Source of the DNA: Alphaproteobacteria bacterium
GTDB taxonomy: Bacteria; Pseudomonadota; Alphaproteobacteria; Rhizobiales; Aestuariivirgaceae
Length of the DNA: 6,582 nt
Direction: 5' to 3'
Assembly: GCA_026400595.1 (NCBI GenBank)
Contig: JAPLOT010000202.1
Location: 1 to 6,582 of the forward strand
Shown here: positions 1 through 5,107 of the stretch, one piece after another
How the letters are laid out: each line of letters starts with the position of its first letter
Position numbering within the stretch: the first letter of the stretch is position 1
The notes under the pieces: generated by a model
Database searches by the model: none
What the model was told of the DNA's origin: nothing
Seen by the model: the letters and a program-made list of their open reading frames with translations, nothing else
Position numbers and translations under genes: made by a program

Positions 1-235
1 CTGTTCCAGCAAAGGATGGGATTTGGCGAGGTCTTATGGTTAAGAACCTGGACGATTGTTTTGAATAAACAGCCTTTTGTATCTGTCATTTTTCCGATAT
101 ACAATGAATCTGCCTTTATCAAGCAAGTTACCTGATCGGACGGAAATCCGGCCACCCCGCCGGGCATTGTCGCATTGGTTGAAGGGGTCAGGTGCGCATT
201 GGTTGCATTCCCAGGAGTGAGGTTTGTCACAGACC
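1..235. other. Unassigned left-flank sequence, no supported gene
   Basis: I see no convincing gene here. The only long open frame is on the minus strand (40-246, 68 codons). It is cysteine-rich near its start, has no recognisable domain or good ribosome binding site, and is probably fortuitous. The stretch up to about 130 looks more AT-rich than the rest of the window. An 11-bp direct repeat, CGCATTGGTTG, occurs at 171-181 and 195-205. The sequence may be debris of an older mobile element, but I cannot name it. Confidence 0.4.
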
Positions 236-304
236 TGTTGTGTCAAAAGCCTAAGAATGATGTTCTAGGGATGGTGATCCGACCTCCCTCTCAAGGAGCG
301 CATC
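236..304 (+). other. IS-end-like leader upstream of a truncated frame
   Basis: The sequence TGTTGTGTCAA at 236-246 is identical to the first 11 bases of the IS21-family element at 393-403; with the preceding C the match is 12 bp. It is followed by two related blocks, CTAAGAATGATG (251-262) and CTAGGGATGGTG (265-276), which match at 9 of 12 positions. Repeated short blocks just inside the tip, about 70 bp before a first ORF, are typical of IS21-family ends. I infer that this is the left end of a second, older IS-like element into which the element at 393 inserted. A chance match or a short duplication is the alternative. Confidence 0.35.
293..298 (+). promoter_or_regulatory. Ribosome binding site AAGGAG for the frame at 305
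   Basis: AAGGAG lies 6 bases before the ATG at 305. It is a near-perfect Shine-Dalgarno sequence at good spacing, and it is the main reason to believe that the short frame at 305 was once the start of a real gene. Confidence 0.5.
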
Positions 305-403
305 ATGTCCACGTCAGCAAGGCTCTCGCGCTTTGGGTTCAGGCAAAGCTCGCGTGAGGTGACACGCAAGCTAAAGACGGTCCGCCGCCGTCTGTTGTGT
401 CAA

Positions 404-417
404 CGCCGGAGTAAATG
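404..417 (+). repeat. IS21 left terminal repeat, outer copy
   Basis: The core CGCCGGAGTAAATG lies 11 bases inside the left tip. It matches the inverted copy at the right end (2836-2849 and adjoining bases) and the inner left copy at 430-443. In IS21-type elements such multiple terminal repeats are bound by the IstA transposase. Confidence 0.65.
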
Positions 418-429
418 TACATCGGTTTT

Positions 430-443
430 CCGGAGTAAAAGTG
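430..443 (+). repeat. IS21 left terminal repeat, inner copy
   Basis: CCGGAGTAAAAGTG repeats the CCGGAGTAAA core about 24 bases inside the outer copy, roughly two helical turns, as expected for IstA-binding repeats. Confidence 0.6.
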
Positions 444-502
444 CAGCACCGATGCCGTGGACGAGGCTCCCGATGTAGGAAGGTCTTGTCGCTTTTCGCA
501 CT

Positions 503-1297
503 TCAGTCCTGAGGGGTGGTGTCTGACGGCGGTTCTGGCCTTGCACGGCGCGCCTTGCGCCTGGAGTGAGCTAGCCGGAAGCTGTCGCCGTTCATCTCGA
601 GGATGTGGACGTGATGGGTGAGACGGTCGAGGAGTGCGCCAGTCAGCCGCTCGGAGCCGAACACGGATGTCCATTCATCGAATGGCAGATTGCTGGTGAC
701 CAGCGTGCTGCCGCGCTCGTAGCGCTGGCTGAAGACCTCGAACAGCAGCTCGGCCCCGGTCGGCGACAGCGGCACGTAGCCGAGCTCATCGATGATCAGC
801 AGCCTGTATCCGGCGAGCTGGCGCTGGAACCGCAAGAGCCGCTTTTCGTCACGCGCCTCGAACAGCTCGTGAACGAGAGCTGACGCCGTGATAAAGCCGA
901 CTGAAAGACCCTTCTGGCAGGCTGCCAGACCAAGGCCGAGAGCGATGTGGCTCTTGCCCGTGCCGCTGTTGCCGACGGCGATGATGTTCTCGCGTCGCTC
1001 GATGTAATCCGAGCGCGCCAGCTCCAGGACCAGCATCTTGTTCAACGACGGCAGGGCCAGGAAGTCGAAGCTGTCGAGGCTTTTGACAGTCGGGAAGCGC
1101 GCTGCCTTGATGCGCCGCTCGACTACCCGACGCTCTCTGTCAATCATCTCCATCTCGGCCAGCCGCATCAGGTAACGTGGATGGTCGACCCCCTCGGCTG
1201 CACACTGGCGGGCGACCTTGTCGTACTCACGCAGGAACGTCGGCAGCTTCAATGCCTTCAGGTGATGGCTGAGCAGGATCTGCGGTGTGTCGGTCAT
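503..1297 (-). CDS. istB: IS21-family helper ATPase IstB
   Basis: This 264-residue protein is the AAA+ ATPase helper of IS21 transposition, which in the family binds target DNA and delivers it to the IstA transposase. Residues 1-70 form the N-terminal DNA-binding and oligomerisation region. The ATPase core follows: Walker A GNSGTGKS at 109-116, Walker B LLIIDELG at 166-173, sensor TSN at 201-203, and an arginine near R225 in the motif LLDRL that may act as the arginine finger. All the expected motifs are intact and the length is normal for IstB (about 240-270). The ATG at 1295-1297 overlaps the istA stop as ATGA, so the two are translationally coupled; the start has only a weak ribosome binding site of its own. 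The tail (residues 243-264) is basic, then acidic and proline-rich, and varies in the family. Confidence 0.95.
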   Translation of the reverse strand: MTDTPQILLSHHLKALKLPTFLREYDKVARQCAAEGVDHPRYLMRLAEMEMIDRERRVVERRIKAARFPTVKSLDSFDFLALPSLNKMLVLELARSDYIERRENIIAVGNSGTGKSHIALGLGLAACQKGLSVGFITASALVHELFEARDEKRLLRFQRQLAGYRLLIIDELGYVPLSPTGAELLFEVFSQRYERGSTLVTSNLPFDEWTSVFGSERLTGALLDRLTHHVHILEMNGDSFRLAHSRRKARRARPEPPSDTTPQD

Positions 1298-2793
1298 GCC
1301 GTCACTTCAGTCAGAAGTTCCATGTAGGACCGCGCCGAGGTTGTCGCCACGGTTGCCTTGGGCAGATATGGATAGATCGTCATGTCGAGGCGTGGTGGAC
1401 GCCGCTCGATGCGGCACAGCACCAGGTGCTTCACGGCATCAAAGCCGACCGCGCCACGGGCAATGGCATCACGCACGGCGGCGGCAACGTCATCGATCCT
1501 GAACACCTCCATCAGCCGCAGCACCTGCACAAACTCGCGCTTGCCCTTCTTGCCCATCCGGGCTTCCAGAAGACGCCGCAGCGTTGCGAACTCCTCAGGC
1601 AACTGCCATCCAACCAGTGGTGCAGCCTGGTCGAGCGCATTGATCTTCTGCTCGATGAGCGCCAGGTAGTGCAGTGGATTGAACACGAAGTCCTCACGCT
1701 CGTAGGAACGTGGATGACGCGCGATGATCTCGGCCCCGCAGGTGATGACGACCTCATGCACATAGCCCCGGGCCAGCACTTTCCGGTACCCGTAAGTCGT
1801 CGGGGTCGAGTAGTCGTTGCACCGGTAGCGCACCAGCGCCAGCGAGGAGACCTGCGTGGTCACCTTCTCGCAGGCGTCGTAGGGTGCCGGCAGTGGCGTC
1901 TGGAAAGCGGCAAGGTCACGCTCCAGGCGTTCACCGATCGTCCCGTGCTGGCCGCGCAAACAGTCTGACAGTCGACGGCGGCAGCAGTTCATCAGATGAG
2001 CATTCAACGCCTCGAAGCTCTCGAACACCGGGATCGGCACGAGAAAGTTCCGACGTGCATAGCCGACAAGCCCTTCGACCTTGCCTTTGTCGTTGCCCTT
2101 GCCAGGCCGGCCGAACCGGTCCTCGAACAGGTAATGCGACTGCAACTCGCTGAACACCCGCGTCCGCCGCCGCTTGCCATCGCCAAGAATGCGGGCAACC
2201 GCGATCTTGGTGTTGTCATAGAGAATCGACTTTGGCACGCCGCCGAAGAATGAGAACGCTCTGACATGTCCGTCGCAGAAGGCTTCCGTCGTCTCGGCCG
2301 GGTAGGCCACCACAAAGATCGCGTCGGAATGTGGCAGGTCCATCGCAAAGAAGTGGATCTTGCGCTCGACACCGCCGATCACGCCAATGGCTTCACCAAA
2401 GTCCGCCTGGGCATGCCCTGGCGGATGCGAAAGCGGCACGAACATCTCCCGCGTCCGCTGGCGCCAGTCCGCAACGTAGTCCTTCACGATCGTGAGCTTG
2501 CCGGTAAAGCCGTGTTCGTCCCGCAGCCGTTCGAATACACGCTTGCTCGTATGCCGCTGCTTCTTCAGGCTATCCCTGTCAGCCGTCAGAATCGCATCTA
2601 TGATGCCAGTGAACCCGTCGAGCTTCGGCCGCAAGGGTGGCTTCTTGCGTACGTATCCGGGCGGTACCGAGAACTTCAGCGTCTTCGAGACCGTTCGGGC
2701 ATTGATGCCGAACCGCTCTGCTGCAGCCCGCTCACTGATCCCCTCAATCATGACGGCGTGCCGAACCCGTGCGTATAGCTCCACTGTCTTCAT
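1294..2793 (-). CDS. istA: IS21-family transposase IstA
   Basis: This 499-residue DDE transposase cuts and joins the ends of the element. Residues 1-45 hold a helix-turn-helix (…GISERAAAERFGINARTVSK) that recognises the terminal repeats. The RNase H-fold catalytic core has the expected acidic residues: D131 in QADFGEA, D193 in LYDNTK and E240 in DKGKVEGLVGYARRNF. A C-terminal region with a YRCNDYSTPTTYG motif (323-335) corresponds to the Mu-type beta-barrel domain seen in the family. Full length and undisrupted, it is probably functional. Translation starts at ATG 2791-2793 behind a run of G residues in place of a clean Shine-Dalgarno site, immediately downstream of a hairpin, which suggests low expression. 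Its stop overlaps the istB start. Confidence 0.95.
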   Translation of the reverse strand: MKTVELYARVRHAVMIEGISERAAAERFGINARTVSKTLKFSVPPGYVRKKPPLRPKLDGFTGIIDAILTADRDSLKKQRHTSKRVFERLRDEHGFTGKLTIVKDYVADWRQRTREMFVPLSHPPGHAQADFGEAIGVIGGVERKIHFFAMDLPHSDAIFVVAYPAETTEAFCDGHVRAFSFFGGVPKSILYDNTKIAVARILGDGKRRRTRVFSELQSHYLFEDRFGRPGKGNDKGKVEGLVGYARRNFLVPIPVFESFEALNAHLMNCCRRRLSDCLRGQHGTIGERLERDLAAFQTPLPAPYDACEKVTTQVSSLALVRYRCNDYSTPTTYGYRKVLARGYVHEVVITCGAEIIARHPRSYEREDFVFNPLHYLALIEQKINALDQAAPLVGWQLPEEFATLRRLLEARMGKKGKREFVQVLRLMEVFRIDDVAAAVRDAIARGAVGFDAVKHLVLCRIERRPPRLDMTIYPYLPKATVATTSARSYMELLTEVTA

Positions 2794-2800
2794 CCCCCAC

Positions 2801-2822
2801 CCCCTGCCTGTTCAAGCAGGGG
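2801..2822 (-). promoter_or_regulatory. Hairpin in the istA leader
   Basis: Perfect 7-bp inverted repeat CCCCTGC / GCAGGGG with an 8-base loop. It ends 7 bases before the istA start codon on the minus strand. The 3' arm and the following G-run are the only purine-rich sequence before the ATG, so folding would hide the translation start. This resembles hairpins in other IS leaders that block translation of transposase from outside read-through transcripts. The role is inferred; the repeat is plain in the sequence. Confidence 0.5.
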
Positions 2823-2835
2823 ACTCTAACTGCCG

Positions 2836-2849
2836 CAGTTTTACTCCGG
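2836..2849 (-). repeat. IS21 right terminal repeat
   Basis: On the minus strand this reads CCGGAGTAAAACTG, the inverted counterpart of the left copies at 404-417 and 430-443. It lies 13 bases inside the proposed right tip at 2862. I found no clear second copy immediately inside it. Confidence 0.6.
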
Positions 2850-2862
2850 CGCAGCCAAACCA

Positions 2863-2902
2863 ATCGGCCGCTTCAGTGAGGTATTATCGCTCCGGCTTTT
2901 AG
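2863..2902. other. Junction segment between IS and vapE remnant
   Basis: These 40 bases are neither inside the proposed IS tip nor recognisable as VapE coding sequence. A VapE gene should have a glycine-rich P-loop and a Lys-Ser-x-Ala-Leu type stretch here, but the vapE frame reads into TAG at 2900-2902. On the minus strand the segment contains AAAAGCCGGAG (2890-2900). This shares AAAAGCC with the IS-end-like sequence at 245-251 and GCCGGAG with the IS terminal repeats, so it may be the other end of an older element in which the present IS is nested. A deletion scar is the alternative. Confidence 0.35.
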
Positions 2903-3643
2903 ATGCTTGCCGGTGAGCACTGGTTTACCGACGAGTTGCCGGAGCTGGGTTCGAAGGATGCAGCGCTGCACATGCAGGGCGTCTGGATCGTGGAAATCGC
3001 CGAGCTCGATGCCATCGGCCGCGCCGAGGTCTCGCGCATCAAGGCGTTCCTCACCCGCACCACGGACCGATTCCGCCCGCCTTATGGCCGCTACACCATC
3101 GAGGTGCCGCGCCAATGCGTCTTCGCAGGCACCGTGAACCCCGACACGTATCTCCGTGACGAGACCGGCAACCGCCGTTTCTGGCCGCTGCGCTGCGGCG
3201 CCATCGACATTCCGGCACTGGCGCGTGATCGCGATCAGATCTGGGCCGAGGCCGTGCATCGTTTCAAGGCGGGCGCCATCTGGTGGATCGAGGACCAGGC
3301 CCTCCTTTATGAGGCGAAGGCCGCCCAGGAGGCGCGCTATCAGGCCGATGCCTGGGATGCCCGCATCGACCGCTGGTTGACCCATGACATGCGCCGGGTG
3401 AATCGCGGCTTCGCCGGCATCGATGATTGGCGGAACGAGGATCTGGAACGCGCCGAATCCATCCGCGATGTATCGGTCGGCGAGATCCTCGAGGGTGCGC
3501 TGGGCATCGAGCCAGGCAAATGGACCAAGATCGACCAGATGCGGGTCGGTGCCTGGCTCAAGTCGCGGCAGTGGGAACGGTATCGGGCCCGCAGCGGAGA
3601 GGCCCGCGAGTGGCGTTACCGGAAAACTGACGCACCCGACTGA
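2903..3643 (+). pseudogene. VapE-family phage replication ATPase, 5'-truncated
   Basis: The 246-codon open frame corresponds to the C-terminal half of a virulence-associated E (VapE/VirE) protein, a superfamily-3-like helicase/primase ATPase of prophages and phage-inducible islands. Visible parts are: the family start-of-core segment LAGEHWFTDELPELGSKDAA (2-21), a Walker B-like strand WIVEIAELD (28-36), an RPPYGR motif (58-63), a sensor-1/arginine-finger region GTVNPDTYLRDETGNRRFW (76-94), and a C-terminal DVSVGEILEGALGI winged-helix-like region from about 189. The N-terminal half and Walker A lysine, normally just upstream, are missing. The ATG at 2903 follows TAG directly and has no ribosome binding site, so it looks fortuitous. 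The family call is strong. Loss of function is inferred from the missing P-loop. Confidence 0.85.
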
Positions 3644-3679
3644 GTATGCTCATCATATCTTATGAGAGCAAAGTTTGCA

Positions 3680-3712
3680 GGGGGCATCCTAAAGGGTGTC
3701 CCCTCGTGTTTT
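3680..3712 (+). terminator. Probable intrinsic terminator after vapE remnant
   Basis: A G-rich arm (3681-3689) pairs with a C-rich arm (3694-3703) as GGGG plus CATCC against GGGTG plus CCCC, with one bulged base (T3699) and a TAAA loop. It is followed by TCGTGTTTT. The stem is GC-rich and begins 37 bases after the vapE stop. The T-run is interrupted, so efficiency is uncertain. Confidence 0.45.
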
Positions 3713-3735
3713 GGTCAGGTCCCACCTCGGTGTTA

Positions 3736-3763
3736 GGTCCCACCTCGCACCCAAGGTGGGACC
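3736..3763. other. 10-bp perfect stem within the repeat cluster
   Basis: GGTCCCACCT (3736-3745) is perfectly complementary to AGGTGGGACC (3754-3763) with an 8-base loop. No T-run follows on either strand, so it is not a standard terminator. It is formed by one inverse and one direct copy of the repeat and could extrude as a cruciform. Confidence 0.6.
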
Positions 3764-3942
3764 AGAATTAACCCAATGAAATCAATTGTGGTCTCACTGG
3801 TCCCACCTGGACCACCAACTTTCTTTGTCTCTGTATATAAAACGTGTGTCCCACCGGATTCATTCCCTCACACGAATGTAAGGTAAAAAGGTGGGACCAG
3901 GTGGGACCTAGATGGAAGGCATTGATTTTAGATGCGTTTTTC

Positions 3943-3972
3943 TGGTCCCACTTCATGATCGAGGTGGGACCA
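3943..3972 (-). other. 12-bp stem at the 3' end of the SEC-C gene
   Basis: Bases 3943-3954 pair with 3961-3972 over 12 positions (one G-T) around the loop ATGATC. The stop codon of the minus-strand gene (3953-3955) lies within it. No T-run follows on the minus strand, so this is not a classical terminator, but it would cap the mRNA 3' end with a very stable stem. Confidence 0.55.
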
Positions 3973-4891
3973 GGTGGGACCAGGTAGGACCCTCGTTCAG
4001 GCAGCACTTCTTGTATTTTTTCCCGGAGCCGCAGGGGCAGGGGTCGTTCCGCCCGACATCTCGATAGGGATTGAAGGCAATGTCCGGCTCATTCCAGAGG
4101 GCCCGAGAATTCTCCTCTTCAGCCAGTTCCTTCTCGAGGCTCCTGAGGTACTCCTCCGAATAGCCATGCCATGACGAAACCTCCTGGATCGTATCGATTG
4201 CGGTCGGTCTGGCCTGCTGATCCAGGAACCATTTGCCGCTGGGATCCTCGGCAGCCGCGAGCTGGTCCTCCTCGAACTCCTCAATGCTGTATGACGGCAA
4301 TTCGCTCGTGTCCTTCATGATGGCCTGATGCGCCTCTGACTCAAGGTGCTTGAGGCCGAGGACGGCCACGGCTTCAGCCCAGTCCACCAGGAGGTAGGGG
4401 TCGGCATTGGGCTCCACGCGCAAATGAAATTCCTCGATGAAGGATACGACATCGGCCCGTCGCTCCGGCCGCTCAATGGCAATGCGCAGCAACGATGACA
4501 ACATGCCGGTTCGGACAAAGAGATAGGCGTTGCGGTCGAGGAGGATGTCGACGATAGGCCTAAGGTCTTCGGTTGCCACGCTGGCCATGACCCTGTCCGA
4601 GGCCTCGGTTATGGTGTCGTCCAGAAGGGCATCAAGCGTGTCCTCGTCAAGACTCAGGAATTTCGCCAGCGACAGGTAGGCACGCGGATCGCCCCATTCT
4701 CCGAGGATGTAGAAGATGATCGAATAGGAACCCGCATAGGGGAGTTCCTCCCAGGGCGTGTGCTGTGCGCGCTCGATTTCGGCGAGGAACACCGGGAGCA
4801 TCTCTTCCCTTGCCTCGAGTGCCGCCCGGATGGCCGCAACTGGCGCGGTGCGGCTCGTCTCAAACTCCGTGAGAACCTCTTTCGGCGTCAT
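3953..4891 (-). CDS. DUF1186-type protein with C-terminal SEC-C zinc motif
   Basis: The protein has 312 residues from ATG 4889-4891. Most of it is alpha-helical, rich in Glu, Leu and Ala, and resembles DUF1186 proteins, whose function is unknown. Residues 280-297 (GRNDPCPCGSGKKYKKCC) are a textbook SEC-C metal-binding motif with C285, C287, C296 and C297, which in SecA binds zinc and helps contact SecB and ribosomes. I chose this start because AAGGA lies 8 bases upstream and the sequence MTPKEVLTEFE opens the conserved region. A GTG 24 codons earlier (4963) has AGGAG only one base away, too close. The last 12 residues, GPTWSHLVPPRS, are encoded by the GGTGGGACC repeats and are probably not part of the ancestral protein. 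It has no signal peptide or membrane segment. The opposite orientation to the phage genes suggests an independently expressed cargo gene. Confidence 0.8.
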   Translation of the reverse strand: MTPKEVLTEFETSRTAPVAAIRAALEAREEMLPVFLAEIERAQHTPWEELPYAGSYSIIFYILGEWGDPRAYLSLAKFLSLDEDTLDALLDDTITEASDRVMASVATEDLRPIVDILLDRNAYLFVRTGMLSSLLRIAIERPERRADVVSFIEEFHLRVEPNADPYLLVDWAEAVAVLGLKHLESEAHQAIMKDTSELPSYSIEEFEEDQLAAAEDPSGKWFLDQQARPTAIDTIQEVSSWHGYSEEYLRSLEKELAEEENSRALWNEPDIAFNPYRDVGRNDPCPCGSGKKYKKCCLNEGPTWSHLVPPRS

Positions 4892-4993
4892 GACCGGGTT
4901 CCTTGCGAAGAAGTTGGGTCGGGAAGATCTCTTATCGTGGACCAGGGATTCGGCCAACGTCACTCCTGGGGCCGTGCAGTCTTTTCACCAACT

Positions 4994-5019
4994 CTGCTCT
5001 CACTTGGCGACGAGAGCAG
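4994..5019. promoter_or_regulatory. 8-bp dyad, candidate operator
   Basis: CTGCTCTC (4994-5001) and GAGAGCAG (5012-5019) are perfectly complementary, separated by 10 bases. Half-site centres are 18 bp apart, suitable for a dimeric repressor. No T-run follows on either strand, which argues against a terminator. Its place in the divergent region suggests control of one or both flanking genes. Confidence 0.45.
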
Positions 5020-5078
5020 GCGGGCTGTTTCCGCTTGAACCTGTGATCGCATTGTGATTCCCTGTCTCTGACCGAAGC

Positions 5079-5105
5079 CGAAGGCCCACCGTCTGTGAGC
5101 CTTCG
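5079..5105 (+). promoter_or_regulatory. 7-bp dyad directly before the RuvC-like start codon
   Basis: CGAAGGC (5079-5085) and GCCTTCG (5099-5105) are perfectly complementary with a 13-base loop. The stem ends two bases before the ATG at 5108. No Shine-Dalgarno site lies between the stem and the start, so folding would cover the region where the ribosome binds. It could be a translational switch or a repressor site overlapping the start. Confidence 0.45.
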
Positions 5106-5107
5106 AT

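Larger units (their letters stand above)
305..478 (+). pseudogene. 5' fragment of an interrupted gene, running into the IS
   Basis: The frame opens with ATG at 305 behind a strong AAGGAG site and runs 57 codons to TAG at 476-478. Only the first 29 codons lie outside the insertion sequence; codon 30 straddles the IS tip at 392/393 and the rest is IS sequence read by accident. The genuine part begins MSTSARLSRFGFRQ and is rich in Arg, Ser and Lys. I do not recognise the family. Because a possible IS end lies about 70 bp upstream, it may be the beginning of a transposase of an older element, but that is inference. The remainder of the gene is absent from this window, including beyond the right end of the IS. 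Confidence 0.4.
393..2862 (-). mobile_element. IS21-family insertion sequence (about 2.47 kb)
   Basis: The element holds istA and istB on the minus strand, overlapping by ATGA, the hallmark of the IS21 family. Both tips can be aligned: the left reads TGTTGTGTCAACGCCGGAG, and the right, read inward on the minus strand, reads TGGTTTGGCTGCGCCGGAG. Each starts with TG, has GCCGGAGTAAA ending 23 bases from the tip, and matches at 17 of the first 23 positions. A second CCGGAGTAAAA copy lies inside the left end. The length fits the family (about 2 to 2.5 kb). The flanks (…CCGTC left, ATCGG… right) show no target duplication of the expected 4 to 8 bp, so one flank has probably been deleted or rearranged. 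The right tip is less certain, since another CTCCGGC motif lies outside it at 2890-2896. Confidence 0.85.
3718..3991. repeat. GGTGGGACC repeat cluster, candidate origin or binding array
   Basis: Exact copies of GGTGGGACC occur on the plus strand at 3755, 3890, 3900, 3963 and 3973, and in inverse orientation (GGTCCCACC) at 3718, 3736 and 3799. One-mismatch copies start at 3847 (inverse), 3944 (inverse) and 3983 (plus). Tandem copies are spaced exactly 10 bp (3890/3900 and 3963/3973/3983), one helical turn; the first inverse pair is spaced 18 bp. Two AT-rich stretches lie between the clusters (about 3816-3846 and 3916-3943). Inverse neighbours form strong hairpins (3736-3763, 3943-3972). Such an array next to a vapE gene suggests an iteron-type origin of the element, but binding sites for a regulator or a spreading repeat family would look similar. 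The right end overlaps the 3' coding end of the minus-strand gene. Confidence 0.8.
4892..5107. promoter_or_regulatory. Divergent intergenic region with two dyads
   Basis: This 216-bp region separates the minus-strand SEC-C gene from the plus-strand phage operon and must carry both promoters. I could not find a convincing -35/-10 pair. It contains two perfect inverted repeats, at 4994-5019 and 5079-5105, listed separately. Confidence 0.5.

Noticed and set aside
40..246. Minus-strand 68-codon frame with several cysteines
   Set aside because: No clear zinc-finger spacing, no good ribosome binding site and no recognised family; probably chance.
214..266. Possible sigma-70 promoter before the frame at 305
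   Set aside because: TTGTCA and TTGTGT hexamers occur, but no acceptable -10 box lies 16-18 bases downstream of either.
175..357. Plus-strand 60-codon frame in the left flank
   Set aside because: No ribosome binding site or recognisable sequence; it overlaps the better-supported start at 305 in a different frame.
605..1968. Long plus-strand open frames opposite istB and istA
   Set aside because: They are antisense shadows of high-GC genes with strong family matches on the minus strand; the translations are low-complexity and have no domains.
2873..3385. 170-codon minus-strand frame opposite the vapE remnant
   Set aside because: It is antisense to a clear VapE coding frame and has no family features.
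3718..3991. Repeat cluster as a CRISPR array
   Set aside because: The units are 9-10 bp, lie in both orientations and have irregular spacing; CRISPR repeats are longer, all in one orientation and evenly spaced.
4892..4963. Longer start (GTG at 4963) for the DUF1186/SEC-C gene
   Set aside because: Its AGGAG site is one base from the codon, which is too close, while ATG 4891 has AAGGA 8 bases upstream and begins the conserved-looking sequence.
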